From: Gammaproteobacteria bacterium
GTDB taxonomy: Bacteria > Pseudomonadota > Gammaproteobacteria > Acidiferrobacterales > UBA6901
Length of the DNA stretch: 42,020 nucleotides
Direction of reading: 5' to 3'
Assembly: GCA_016218345.1 (NCBI GenBank)
Contig: JACREH010000018.1
Span: forward strand, 1-42,020
A program made the translations under genes and the position numbers. The notes beneath the pieces were generated by a model that worked only from the letters and a program-made list of their open reading frames with translations, made no database searches and was not told where the DNA came from. How positions within the stretch are numbered: position 1 is the stretch's first letter; the number at the start of each line of letters is the position of its first letter. Positions 27,437 through 37,115 of the stretch are shown here, in pieces.

Positions 27437-28531
27437 ATGGATTTTGCGTATGCTCACGTCATGACCGACCGCCAACCGATCGATCCCGGGTTGTTCAGCC
27501 GGCTCATCCCGGTCAATTCGCTGAACCCCGAGAATTTTCAGGCGCTCGCCCGGATCACGCGCGTCGAAGAGCTTCCGGCCGGCGGCGTGCTGTTCCGCGA
27601 GGGCGATACCGATAATCACGCCTTGTATCTGTTGACCGGCGAGGTGACGGTGAGCTCGGACAAGTCCAGCATCACGCGCGCCATCGTCGGCGGCAGCGAC
27701 AATGCGCTCTATGCGCTCTCCAATCTCCGGCCGCGCCAATACACCGCCACCGCCCGCACCCCGATCCAGTTCATCCGTCTGGATAACAGCTTGCTCGATA
27801 AAATGATCACCTGGGATCAGGCCACCGGCATCGAGGTCACCGAGTTCGGCCTGGCCGACGGCGACACCGCCTGGATGTTGAAACTGCTGCAGACGCCGGT
27901 GTTCCTGCGGCTGCCGTCGGCCAATATCAATGCGCTGTTCGAGCGCTTCGAGGAGTTGCCGATGAAGACCGGACAGATCGTCATCAAGCAGGGCGACAAG
28001 GGCGATTATTTCTACGTCATCAAGTCCGGCCGCTGCCGGGTGGTGCAAAAACCCGGCGCCGCGGCGCCCGGCGTGGTGGTCGCCGACCTCGCGGTCGGCG
28101 ACGGCTTCGGCGAGGACGCGCTGCTTTCGGACGCGCCGCGCAACGCCACGGTCGCGGCCTTGACCGCCGGGTCGCTGATGCGCCTGGCCAAGCGCGATTT
28201 CGATCCGCTGTTGAAGGAGCCGCTGTTGCAACGCCTGACCCAGGTCGAGGCCGCGGCGCTGGTCGCGGCCGGCGCACTGTTGATCGATGTCCGGCTCGAA
28301 AACGAATACAAAAGACTCAGCCTGCGCGGCAGCGTGAACATCCCGCTCGTTCAGTTGCGCGCCCGCGCCGAGTCGCTCGACAAGAACCGCAAGATCGTGA
28401 CCTATTGCGATACCGGCAATCGCAGTGCCGCCGCCGCGTTTCTTCTGGAGGAGCGCGGCTTCGACGCCTATGTGCTGGCGGACGGCGTCCAGGCATTGCG
28501 CGAGGTCTCGGTGGCCGATGGGCTTCATTAA
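27437..28531 (+). CDS. Double cyclic-nucleotide-binding-domain protein fused to rhodanese
   Basis: From the ATG at 27437, preceded by AGGGG, the product is 364 residues; the ORF track start at 27335 and an ATG at 27461 are alternatives. Two cNMP-binding (Crp-type) beta-roll domains follow one another, one near residues 25-150 (LPAGGVLFREGDTDNHALYLLTGEV) and one near 160-275 (KTGQIVIKQGDKGDYFYVIKSGRC, GDGFGEDALL, PRNATVAAL). A rhodanese domain closes the protein, with active cysteine in IVTYCDTGNRSAAAAFLL. No helix-turn-helix is visible, so it is probably a ligand-gated sulfurtransferase or adaptor rather than a transcription factor. Confidence 0.85.
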   Translation: MDFAYAHVMTDRQPIDPGLFSRLIPVNSLNPENFQALARITRVEELPAGGVLFREGDTDNHALYLLTGEVTVSSDKSSITRAIVGGSDNALYALSNLRPRQYTATARTPIQFIRLDNSLLDKMITWDQATGIEVTEFGLADGDTAWMLKLLQTPVFLRLPSANINALFERFEELPMKTGQIVIKQGDKGDYFYVIKSGRCRVVQKPGAAAPGVVVADLAVGDGFGEDALLSDAPRNATVAALTAGSLMRLAKRDFDPLLKEPLLQRLTQVEAAALVAAGALLIDVRLENEYKRLSLRGSVNIPLVQLRARAESLDKNRKIVTYCDTGNRSAAAAFLLEERGFDAYVLADGVQALREVSVADGLH

Positions 28532-28547
28532 ATCCAGTACCGAGGTT

Positions 28548-28572
28548 TGACCCCCGCCTTCGCGGGGGCAGG
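28548..28572. repeat. CCCCCGC-CTT-GCGGGGG hairpin after the Crp-rhodanese gene
   Basis: GACCCCCGCCTTCGCGGGGG folds into a compact stem 17 bases after the stop codon. It could be a terminator, but there is no T-run and the sequence resembles the interspersed repeats seen elsewhere in the window. Confidence 0.5.
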
Positions 28573-28599
28573 CTCTGTGCGACGGTCGCATAAATATTT

Positions 28600-28705
28600 C
28601 CCTCCCCCTTTCAGGGGGAGGGCGAGGGTGGGGGTACCACGTTTGCTGTGGGCCCGCGCAATGGGCCGCACCCCCATCCCCGCCTTCCCCCTTCAAGGGG
28701 GAAGG
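28600..28705. repeat. Facing pair of REP-like CCCTCCCCCTTTCAGGGGGAGG hairpins
   Basis: CCCTCCCCCTTTCAGGGGGA (from 28600) and CCTTCCCCCTTCAAGGGGGA (near 28683) are hairpins in inverted orientation, each flanked by GAGGGTGGGGGT or its complement ACCCCCATCCCC. This is the two-hairpin arrangement expected for a REP-type doublet. It lies in the leader of the deacetylase gene. Confidence 0.75.
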
Positions 28706-28828
28706 AGGAAAAAAATTACCGCCTTCGGGCGGCAAACGGAGAGTATCGGCGCCTTTGAGACACTTACCGAATCAGCTCCGGCTTTGCTGGGGGCCAGTAA
28801 CTTCGATTGCGCGAGGCGCGGTCAGACC

Positions 28829-29671
28829 ATGACCCGGACGGTGTGCGCGCGCCTGGTACTGATTGCGCTGGTAGCGATCGGCGGCTGTGTCTGGCGCCCG
28901 CCGGCCACCCCTTGGGTGGGCGACGTGGTGCACCCCGTGCCGGTGCGGTTCCTGCTGACCTTCGACGACGGCCCGAGCGGCGCGGCCGAGGACAACCCGA
29001 CCGCCTCGATCCTCGACCAGTTGGCGGCCAACCCCGTCCAGAAAGGCGTCAAGGCACTGTTTTTCGTGCAAACCCGTAACCCCGAGGGCGGCGCCAGCGG
29101 CGTCGGCCGGGAACTGCTGGGCCGCGCCCACGCCGAGGGCCATGTGCTCGGCCTGCACAGCGGCAGCGCCCGCGGCCATATCAAGCATGTCGATTTCCCG
29201 CCGCACGAGCTCGACCAATCGCTCGCCGACGGCGCCGCCGATTTGCGCGCGCTCACCGGCGCGCCGTGGTTGTTCCTGCGCCCGCCCAACTGGGCGCATA
29301 ACGACGCCGTGCTGGCCGCCTACCGCGAACACCGCTTTGGCATGCTGCTCGACGACGTGCGCGCGCGCGACGGCAAGCACTGGGGGTTCAAATGGAACCC
29401 GCGCCTGCACAGCCACATCCATTCCGAGATGGCCGCGGTCGCCGAACAGATCCGCGCCGGCGAGCTGCCGGCGCTGGGCGGCGCGATCCCGGTGATCGTC
29501 ACGCTCCACGACCTCAACACTGCCACCGCCGGCAACCTGCGCGAATACATGCAGGCGCTCATGGAGGGCGCGCGCCGCTCGGGGCTGCGGGTGGACGCCA
29601 AACCGTTTTTCGATTCGCGCGCCGAGGTCGAGCGGGTCGCGCGGCTGCGCGCCGACCCGGCCGCGCCGTGA
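28829..29671 (+). CDS. NodB-type polysaccharide deacetylase lipoprotein
   Basis: From the ATG at 28829 the product is 280 residues starting MTRTVCARLVLIALVAIGGC, a lipoprotein signal whose lipobox ends IGGC. The track ORF is longer, but its added N terminus reads through the repeat region. NodB motifs visible are LLTFDDGPSG (metal/base aspartates), LGLHSGSARGH (histidines) and LFLRPPNW, ending with VIVTLHDLNTAT. Family members remove acetyl groups from sugars in peptidoglycan, chitin or exopolysaccharide; the substrate here is unknown. The stop overlaps the next start (GTGA), so the two genes are translationally coupled. Confidence 0.85.
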   Translation: MTRTVCARLVLIALVAIGGCVWRPPATPWVGDVVHPVPVRFLLTFDDGPSGAAEDNPTASILDQLAANPVQKGVKALFFVQTRNPEGGASGVGRELLGRAHAEGHVLGLHSGSARGHIKHVDFPPHELDQSLADGAADLRALTGAPWLFLRPPNWAHNDAVLAAYREHRFGMLLDDVRARDGKHWGFKWNPRLHSHIHSEMAAVAEQIRAGELPALGGAIPVIVTLHDLNTATAGNLREYMQALMEGARRSGLRVDAKPFFDSRAEVERVARLRADPAAP

Positions 29672-31272
29672 GCGAGGCCGAACCCGACGAGCGATTGCTG
29701 GCGCGCGCCGTGGCCCTGCACCGGGCCGGCGATCTCGCCGGGGCCGAGCCGCTATATCGCGAGATTCTGGCGCGCGACCCGCGCCACGCCGACGCGCTGC
29801 ATCTCCTCGGGCTCATCGCCCAGGCGCGCGGCGATCTGGCGGCGGCGGCCGAATGGATCGGGCACGCGCTGGCGGCGCAACCCGACAACGCCGCGTTTCA
29901 TTTCAGTCTCGCCAACGTCCGGCACGAACAGAATCAACCGGAGCCGGCGATCGGGCATTATCACGCGGCGCTGCGGTGGCGCCCGGACGACGCCGACACC
30001 CACACCAACCTGGCGGCGGTGCTGGCGAGACTCGGCCGCTGGCCGGAAGCGCTCGACCGCTACCGCGCCGCCCTCGCGCTGCAACCCGACGCGCCGACCG
30101 CGCATTACAACCTCGCCACCGTGCTGAAAAAACTCGGAGACCACGCGACCGCCGCCGGGCATTTCCAGCGCGCCCTGGCGTTGCAGCCCGATTATCCCGC
30201 GGCCCTGGCCGGGCTGGGCGCGCTCTGGCAGGAGCAGGGCCGGAGGGACGCGGCGCGCGACTGTTACGCGCGCGCGTTGGTGCTCGATCCGGACAACGCC
30301 GAGGTCCATAACAGCCTCGGCACCTGGCAGCAGGAGCAGGGCGCGCTCGACCGGGCGTTCGCGTGCTACCGCGCCGCGCTCGCTTGCGATCCCGACTACG
30401 CCGAGGCGCACAACAACCTGGCCGTGCTGCTGCAAGACCAGGGCCGGCTCGACGAGGCCGCCAGCCACTTCCGGCGGGCGCTGGCGCTCGACCCGGCGTT
30501 TGCCGCGGCCCACAAGAATCTGGGCGCGCTCCTGCAGGAGCAGGGCGATACCGCGGCAGCGGTCGCCTGTTACCGCGAGGCGTTGCGGCTGGATCCGGAT
30601 TTTTCCGAGGCACGTTTTAAGCTCGCCGCCCTGACTGGCCAGGAGCCGCCGCCGGCCGCGCCGGCCGACTACGTGGCCGCGCTGTTCGACGGTTATGCCG
30701 AGGATTTCGACGCCCACCTGCTGGGGACGCTGAAATACCGCACCCCCCGGCAGTTGCGCGCGGCGCTGGCCGGGCGGCTGCCGGCCGGGCCGCTGGCGGT
30801 GCTCGACCTGGGCTGCGGCACCGGCCTGAGCGGCGCGGCGTTCCGGGACCTGGCCGGGCGCCTGGTGGGCGTGGATTTGTCGGCCAAGATGCTGACCCGG
30901 GCGCGCGAGCGCGCGCTCTACGACGAGCTCATCGAGGGCGAGCTGGTGGAGGTGCTGGCGGGGCTGGACGAGCGCTTCGATGTGATCGCCGCGGCCGATG
31001 TGTTGGTGTACTTCGGCGAGTTGGCGCCGCTGTTCGCGGCGGTGACGCGCCGGCTTTCGCCGTGCGGCGTGTTCGCGTTTTCCATCGAGCAACATACGGC
31101 GGCCGGCTACGCCCTGCGTCCGACCGGACGCTACGCGCATGGCGCGGACTATGTCCGGGCACTGGCCGACGCGCAGGGTCTGGCAGTGGAATACCGGGAG
31201 CAGGCGGTGTTGCGTGTGGATCGCGGCCGGGATGTGGCCGGCGAGGTGTGGGTGTTGCGCGCGCCGGGGTAG
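29668..31272 (+). CDS. TPR-repeat protein with C-terminal SAM methyltransferase domain
   Basis: From the GTG at 29668 the product is 534 residues. About nine TPR units of 34 residues fill positions 7-312 (for example DYAEAHNNLAVLLQDQGRLDEAASHF and AAHKNLGALLQEQGDTAAAV). A methyltransferase domain follows at about 330-530: LFDGYAEDFDAHLLGTLKYRTP, motif I VLDLGCGTGLSGAAFRDL and GVDLSAKMLTRAR. The layout matches the predicted TPR-methyltransferase family (COG4976 type). The protein target is unknown. Coupling to a deacetylase lipoprotein is an unusual context. Confidence 0.88.
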   Translation: MSEAEPDERLLARAVALHRAGDLAGAEPLYREILARDPRHADALHLLGLIAQARGDLAAAAEWIGHALAAQPDNAAFHFSLANVRHEQNQPEPAIGHYHAALRWRPDDADTHTNLAAVLARLGRWPEALDRYRAALALQPDAPTAHYNLATVLKKLGDHATAAGHFQRALALQPDYPAALAGLGALWQEQGRRDAARDCYARALVLDPDNAEVHNSLGTWQQEQGALDRAFACYRAALACDPDYAEAHNNLAVLLQDQGRLDEAASHFRRALALDPAFAAAHKNLGALLQEQGDTAAAVACYREALRLDPDFSEARFKLAALTGQEPPPAAPADYVAALFDGYAEDFDAHLLGTLKYRTPRQLRAALAGRLPAGPLAVLDLGCGTGLSGAAFRDLAGRLVGVDLSAKMLTRARERALYDELIEGELVEVLAGLDERFDVIAAADVLVYFGELAPLFAAVTRRLSPCGVFAFSIEQHTAAGYALRPTGRYAHGADYVRALADAQGLAVEYREQAVLRVDRGRDVAGEVWVLRAPG

Positions 31273-31285
31273 CCGGCGGTCGGGC

Positions 31286-31322
31286 CCCAGGCGAAGGGCG
31301 GCGTGGCCGCCCTTCGCCTGGG
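31286..31322. terminator. Bidirectional hairpin between the TPR-methyltransferase and HU genes
   Basis: CCCAGGCGAAGGGCGGC (31286-31302) pairs perfectly over GTG with GCCGCCCTTCGCCTGGG (31306-31322), a 17-bp stem placed between converging genes. No long T-run is present on either strand. It is probably a shared terminator or transcription barrier. Confidence 0.7.
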
Positions 31323-31330
31323 TTATCGAA

Positions 31331-31654
31331 TTAGGCCATTTCCTTGAGTGTCTTGAGCGGTTGCACCTTGACGACGTTGCGCGCCGGCTTGGCCTTGAAC
31401 ATGACTTCTTCCTTGGTGAACGGGTTGATGCCCTTGCGCGCCGGGGTAGCCGGCTTTTGGATCAGTTTGACCTTCATGAGGCCCATGACGTTGAAGATGC
31501 CGGGGCCGTTTCTGAGATCGCGGCGGATCAAGTTCGCGAGCTCGTCGAACACTGCGGTCACATCCTTGCGCTTGAGATTGGTCTTCTCGGCGATGTGGCT
31601 CAGGATCTCGGACTTGGAGGTGGGTTTCTTGGCAGACTTGTTCTTTAGTACCAT
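31331..31654 (-). CDS. HU-family DNA-binding protein
   Basis: The 107-residue product has an N-terminal basic lead (MVLKNKSAKKPTSK) and then the HU fold: dimerising helices SEILSHIAEKTNLKRKDVTAVFDELANLI and the DNA-binding arm PATPARKGINPFTKEEVMFKAKPARNVVKVQPLKTLK. The usual arm RxGRNPxTGE is altered to RKGINPFTKEE, so this is a divergent HU rather than standard HupA/B. A GGGAGC ribosome-binding site precedes the ATG. It is probably a nucleoid-associated accessory protein. Confidence 0.88.
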   Translation of the reverse strand: MVLKNKSAKKPTSKSEILSHIAEKTNLKRKDVTAVFDELANLIRRDLRNGPGIFNVMGLMKVKLIQKPATPARKGINPFTKEEVMFKAKPARNVVKVQPLKTLKEMA

Positions 31655-31988
31655 TATGGTTGCTCCCGATGGTGAGGTGGGTGGGTGAATATCCGTAAAT
31701 TAACATGAATACCGGCGTAAATAGAAGAGCCGAATGCGGATAATCCAGGTATTTTCGCGCCGGTCAAGTGGGGCGGGCCGCCGTCCATCGGCCGGTGGTG
31801 GCGGCGATGCTCGCGACGCGCGTAAGGTATCGCGGCTAAAAAAATGAAACTGATCGAGTTTCCGGTTTCGCGGTACATTAGTGGAAACTGAAATACCGCC
31901 GCCGGCGCTCGACAATTCGCCCCGATGCGGAGCAAAATATTTTTCCGGGCCGGCGTGTCGCCGGCCGAAGCGACGCTCAGGAACCGAC
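31655..31988. other. Divergent intergenic region between HU and yajD
   Basis: This 334-base gap contains no convincing gene. It holds the inverted pair GTTTCC / GGAAAC (about 31857-31888) around CGGTACATTAG, and a perfect hairpin GGCCGGCG-TGT-CGCCGGCC (31948-31966) 22 bases before the yajD ATG. Promoters for both genes are expected here, but I could not fix them. Confidence 0.45.
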
Positions 31989-32387
31989 ATGGCCAAGCAA
32001 GGTCCGCGCCAACCCGCGGGTGGCTCACACAAAACCAACTCGCTCGATACGATCGTAGCCAAGGCGCGCGCCGATCAGGACGAGCGCCAGCGCGGTTATC
32101 GCGAGCTGTCGCTCAAGCTCCATCCCTGGATCTGCGGGCGCTGCCGGCGCGAGTTCACGCGCGAGAACCTGCACCTGCTCACCGTCCACCACAAGGACCA
32201 CAACCACGACAACAACCCACTGGACGGCAGCAACTGGGAAAACCTCTGCATCTATTGTCACGACAACGAACACTCGCGCTACCTCGATTACTCGGCCGGC
32301 GCCGGCGCCGGTCGGACCGAGGCGACGACCGGCGCCACTCAGAAGTCGTTCGCCGGCCTTAAGGATCTGCTCAAACCCAAATCCTGA
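31989..32387 (+). CDS. yajD: HNH-type protein YajD
   Basis: From the ATG at 31989, preceded by CAGGAA, the product is 132 residues. Its core resembles E. coli YajD: YRELSLKLHPWICGRCRREF, LLTVHHKDHNHDNNPLDGSN and WENLCIYCHDNEHSRYLDY. This has CxxC pairs and the HH...N...H residues of an HNH endonuclease fold. The nuclease activity is inferred from fold only. The N terminus is longer and the tail ends FAGLKDLLKPKS. The ORF track start at 31881 runs through intergenic hairpins and is unlikely. Confidence 0.88.
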   Translation: MAKQGPRQPAGGSHKTNSLDTIVAKARADQDERQRGYRELSLKLHPWICGRCRREFTRENLHLLTVHHKDHNHDNNPLDGSNWENLCIYCHDNEHSRYLDYSAGAGAGRTEATTGATQKSFAGLKDLLKPKS

Positions 32388-32398
32388 CGGAGGCGGCC

Positions 32399-32863
32399 AT
32401 GGAGTTGATCAGCAGCGCATTCCTGTCCGGCCAAACCATCCCCACGCGCCATAGCTGCGACGGCGAGGACCGCTCGCCGCCGCTCGCCTGGCGGGGCGCG
32501 CCGGCCGCGACCCGCAGTTTCGCGGTGCTGTGCGACGACCCGGACGCGCCCGGCGGCACCTGGGGCCACTGGGCGCTGTATGACCTGCCGGCGGCGTGGC
32601 AGGCGCTCCCGGAGGCCTATCCGGCCACGCCCGCGGCCGGCGCCGGCCGGCACGGTCTGAACGATTTCGGGCGCAGCGGTTACGGCGGCCCCTGCCCGCC
32701 GCGCGGCCATGGGCCGCACCAATACCATTTCCGGCTGCTGGCGCTGGACGTGGAGAGCCTGGGCCTGCCGCCGGGCGCGGATTTCCATGCGGTTGCGGAA
32801 CAGGCGCGCCGGCATGCCCTGGCGCAGGCCGAATTGATCGGGGTGTACGAGCGCCGTCGATGA
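32399..32863 (+). CDS. YbhB/YbcL-family (PEBP-like) protein
   Basis: The 154-residue product has the family motifs CDGEDRSPPLAWRGAP, DDPDAPGGTWGHWALYDLP and GYGGPCPPRGHGPHQYHFRLLALD. These line the anion-binding pocket of the phosphatidylethanolamine-binding fold. No signal peptide is seen, so it is likely cytoplasmic. The family's physiological role in bacteria is unclear. It follows yajD after 11 bases with GGAGGC upstream, so the two are probably cotranscribed. Confidence 0.92.
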   Translation: MELISSAFLSGQTIPTRHSCDGEDRSPPLAWRGAPAATRSFAVLCDDPDAPGGTWGHWALYDLPAAWQALPEAYPATPAAGAGRHGLNDFGRSGYGGPCPPRGHGPHQYHFRLLALDVESLGLPPGADFHAVAEQARRHALAQAELIGVYERRR

Positions 32864-32972
32864 ACGTGGCCTTGGTACGGTTTATGCCCAAAAGCGGCGC
32901 GCACGCACGCTGGCGTTCCCGCCCGGACAGGTATTAAATTCAATCATCGGTATTGCTCTGGAGGGACGTGTC

Positions 32973-33449
32973 ATGGCAATTGCAATTACACTTAAGCAGT
33001 ATCTGGCCAAGAAGGGCGTCGACTACGATCTGGTGTCGCATCCGCGCACGCCCACGACCTTGGCGGCGGCGCATGCCGCGCGGGTGCCGGACGACCGGGT
33101 CGCCAAGTCGGTGATCCTGGAAGACGAGCAGGGCTTCCTGATGGCGGTGGTGCCGGCCTGCCACCGCGTCGAACTCGGTACCCTGCATCACGCCCTGCAT
33201 CGCCGTCTCGGCCTGGCGACCGAGCAGGAAGTGGTGGCGTTGTTTCAAGACTGCGAGATCGGCGCCATCCCGGCGGTCGGCACCGCCTACGGCCTGCCGG
33301 TGATCGTGGATGACAGCCTGACCGAGCGGCCCGATGTGTATTTCGAGGCCGGCGATCACCGCGAGTTGATCCACATGGACACCCGCCAGTTCAAGAAGCT
33401 ACTGCCGCGCGTCAAGCACGGGCGCTTCAGTCACCGGGTCGGCGCCTAG
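32973..33449 (+). CDS. YbaK/ProX-domain aminoacyl-tRNA deacylase-like protein
   Basis: The 158-residue product has the trans-editing fold. MAIAITLKQYLAKKGVDYDLV opens it, a conserved lysine lies in RVAKSVILEDEQG (near residue 45), and GAIPAVGTAYGLPVIVDDSL is the family's glycine-rich core. Characterised relatives hydrolyse mischarged tRNAs such as Cys- or Ala-tRNA(Pro); specificity here is not determinable. GGAGGG lies before the ATG. It leads the FmdB-DUF502-aspS block, a plausible translation-quality neighbourhood. Confidence 0.88.
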   Translation: MAIAITLKQYLAKKGVDYDLVSHPRTPTTLAAAHAARVPDDRVAKSVILEDEQGFLMAVVPACHRVELGTLHHALHRRLGLATEQEVVALFQDCEIGAIPAVGTAYGLPVIVDDSLTERPDVYFEAGDHRELIHMDTRQFKKLLPRVKHGRFSHRVGA

Positions 33450-33525
33450 TCGGCTTGCCCCGTTTCCCCCGGCCCGCGCCGCTATGGCGTGGGCCGGCGC
33501 GTACCCTAAAACCCCCCGTTCAGGC

Positions 33526-33531
33526 TATAAT
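33526..33531 (+). promoter_or_regulatory. Candidate -10 element upstream of the FmdB gene
   Basis: A perfect TATAAT lies 79 bases before the FmdB start. The hexamer 17 bases upstream (ACCCTA) is a poor -35, so the call rests on the -10 and its location. Confidence 0.4.
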
Positions 33532-33610
33532 CCCCGGCTGTTCCCGGTTGGTTTTTCCGGTTTTGCCCCAATATTTCCGGGGTAACCGGGTTTTCGTTGG
33601 AGATACTCAC

Positions 33611-33895
33611 ATGCCGATCTACGAATACAGCTGTCAGGCCTGCGGCCACTCGCTCGAGGCGATCCAGAAGTTCAGCGACCCAGCGCTGCGCGAGTGCCCG
33701 GCCTGCCACAAGCTGGAATTGAAGAAACAGATTTCCGCCGGCGGCTTTCAGCTCAAGGGCAGCGGCTGGTACGAAACCGATTTCAAGGGCGCCAAAAAAT
33801 CCGCGGCCGCCGAACCGGCCGCATGCCCGGTTTCCGATGCCGCACCCGCCAAGAAAACCGGCGGTTGCGGGGGCGGCGGTTGCGGTTGTCAATAA
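33611..33895 (+). CDS. FmdB-family zinc-ribbon protein
   Basis: From the ATG at 33611, with GGAGA upstream, the product is 94 residues. It begins MPIYEYSCQACGHSLEAIQKFSD and continues ECPACHKLELKKQISAGGFQLKGSGWYETDFK. Two CxxC pairs form the ribbon. A cysteine/glycine-rich tail (TGGCGGGGCGCQ) closes it and may also bind metal. The molecular function of the family is unknown to me. An FmdB gene before DUF502 and aspS is a familiar gammaproteobacterial arrangement. Confidence 0.92.
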   Translation: MPIYEYSCQACGHSLEAIQKFSDPALRECPACHKLELKKQISAGGFQLKGSGWYETDFKGAKKSAAAEPAACPVSDAAPAKKTGGCGGGGCGCQ

Positions 33896-34092
33896 TGAAG
33901 CCCTACTTCGCATTCGCTACGTTCGTCTTGCCATAAAAGATGAAGCCCGATCATGTCTTTGTCGGAACAAAGTTCATAGGACGAGCTGCGCTCCGTTCGT
34001 CTTGCCAAGAATGAAGCCCTACTTCGCTCCGCTCCGTTCGTCTTGTCAAAAATGAAGCCCTACTGCGCTCCGCTCCGTTCGTCTTGTCATAA
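33895..34092 (+). repeat. Four tandem ATGAAGCCC-headed units before the DUF502 gene
   Basis: Units start at 33895, 33940, 34011 and 34052. Each opens ATGAAGCCC and ends GTTCGTCTTG plus a short AT-rich tail. Units 3 and 4 are 41 bases and nearly identical. Unit 1 is 45 bases, and unit 2 is 71 bases with a divergent middle. Unit 1 begins on the last base of the FmdB stop. Each ATG opens a short ORF, but there is no ribosome-binding site and no conserved peptide across units. Confidence 0.8.
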
Positions 34093-34097
34093 GAAGG

Positions 34098-34748
34098 GTG
34101 GCTAGGTTGCGCCGTTATTTCATCGCCGGTCTGCTGGTGTGGGTGCCGCTCGGTATCACCGCGCTCATCATCGAGACGATGGTGAGTCTGACTTACGGTC
34201 TGCTGCTGCACCTGCCGCTGGCCATGCGTCCCGAGACCTTCTTCGGCATGCACATCCCGGCGCTCGGGGTGGTGGTCTCGGTCGTCGGCGTGTTCCTGGT
34301 GGTGCTCGCCACCGGCATGGTGGTGACTAACATCTTCGGCAAGCAACTGCTGCACCTGGGCGAGCGCATCCTCGAGCGCATCCCGCTCGTCCGGGGCGTG
34401 TACGGCGCGGTCAAGCAGGTGACCGAGACGCTGTTTTCCAGTTCCGGAAAATCGTTCCGCAAGGTCGTGCTGGTGCGTTATCCGCATGCCGGCGCCTGGT
34501 CGATCGCGTTCCTGACCGGCGTGGCCGGCGGTGAGATTCAGCGCAAGAGCGGCAAGCAACTCATCAACGTGTTCATCCCGACCACGCCCAATCCGACCTC
34601 CGGGTTCTTCCTCATGTTCCCGCGCGAGGACGTGATCGAGCTCGACATGTCCGTGGACGACGGGTTGAAGATGCTGCTCTCGGTCGGGGTGGTGGTGCCG
34701 TCTGAAACAAAGTCTCCGGCACGCGCCGCCTCCGGACCGGCGGCCTGA
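34098..34748 (+). CDS. DUF502 membrane protein
   Basis: The 216-residue product starts at a GTG just after AGAAGG. Two membrane helices lie at about residues 7-30 ([19 protein letters not shown]) and 53-80 ([21 protein letters not shown]). A soluble domain follows with [29 protein letters not shown], the family hallmark. Function is unknown. The conserved link to fmdB and aspS is intact here. The leader consists of the tandem repeat array. Confidence 0.92.
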   Translation: MARLRRYFIAGLLVWVPLGITALIIETMVSLTYGLLLHLPLAMRPETFFGMHIPALGVVVSVVGVFLVVLATGMVVTNIFGKQLLHLGERILERIPLVRGVYGAVKQVTETLFSSSGKSFRKVVLVRYPHAGAWSIAFLTGVAGGEIQRKSGKQLINVFIPTTPNPTSGFFLMFPREDVIELDMSVDDGLKMLLSVGVVVPSETKSPARAASGPAA

Positions 34749-34789
34749 TACCCACCCGGCGTTTCGATCGACAACAACCGGAATCTTCC

Positions 34790-36575
<1,786 letters not shown>

Positions 36576-36577
<2 letters not shown>

Positions 36578-36651
36578 CTGCGGATGAACGCAGATGGACG
36601 CGAAAGGAAGGCAACGGCAACCCTGATTACAACCGGGTTCATCCGTGGCTG
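36576..36651. repeat. CGGATGAAC...GTTCATCCG inverted repeat spanning the nudB start
   Basis: AGCTGCGGATGAACGCAGAT begins on the aspS stop, and GGGTTCATCCGTGGCT (36635-36650) is its facing partner. They form the inverted repeat AGC-CGGATGAAC / GTTCATCCG-GCT. The unit matches that at 10845-10882. The right arm contains the GTG start and second codon of nudB. Confidence 0.75.
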
Positions 36652-37115
36652 AGAAATTATATAAACGCCCCGAGTCGGTGTTGGTGGTGGTGTACGCGCG
36701 CACCGGCAAGGTGTTGTTGCTGAAGCGCGCCGACGGCCCGGACTACTGGCAATCGGTCACCGGCAGCATGCACTGGGGCGATGAGCAACCGCTTGCCACG
36801 GCGGTGCGCGAGCTGCGCGAGGAGACCGGCATAACGGTGAGCCCGCAGGCGTTGCGCGATTGGCGCACAAGCAATCGCTATGTGATTTTTCCCGAATGGC
36901 GCCACAAGTACGCGCCCGGCACCTGCGAGAACACCGAACATGTTTTTTCGCTCGAACTCCCGGAGGAGGTGGCGGTGACGCTTACCCCGGCCGAGCACAC
37001 CGACTATGCCTGGGTGCCGTTGGCCGCGGCCGCCACCCGGGTATTTTCCTGGACCAACCGCCAAGCCATCGAGGCGCTCGCCGGACGCGCGCCGCGCGCC
37101 GTTTCATCCGCGTGA
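36645..37115 (+). CDS. nudB: Dihydroneopterin triphosphate diphosphatase NudB
   Basis: The 156-residue product begins MAEKLYKRPESVLVVVYARTGKVLLLKRADGPDYWQSVTG from a GTG, aligning with E. coli NudB (MKDKVYKRPVSILVVIYA). The Nudix box reads GSMHWGDEQPLATAVRELREETGI (GX5EX7REUXEEXGU with small variations). RHKYAPGTCENTEHVFSLELP is also NudB-like. It removes pyrophosphate from dihydroneopterin triphosphate in folate synthesis. No Shine-Dalgarno precedes the start, which lies within a dispersed repeat. The stop overlaps dgkA. Confidence 0.92.
   Translation: MAEKLYKRPESVLVVVYARTGKVLLLKRADGPDYWQSVTGSMHWGDEQPLATAVRELREETGITVSPQALRDWRTSNRYVIFPEWRHKYAPGTCENTEHVFSLELPEEVAVTLTPAEHTDYAWVPLAAAATRVFSWTNRQAIEALAGRAPRAVSSA

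Noticed and set aside
28547-28828. Longer N terminus for the NodB-type deacetylase
   Set aside because: It would translate the REP-like hairpins and displace the lipoprotein signal that begins at 28829.
33895-34092. Possible small CRISPR array
   Set aside because: The units are contiguous with no unique spacers of constant length, and no cas gene is present.
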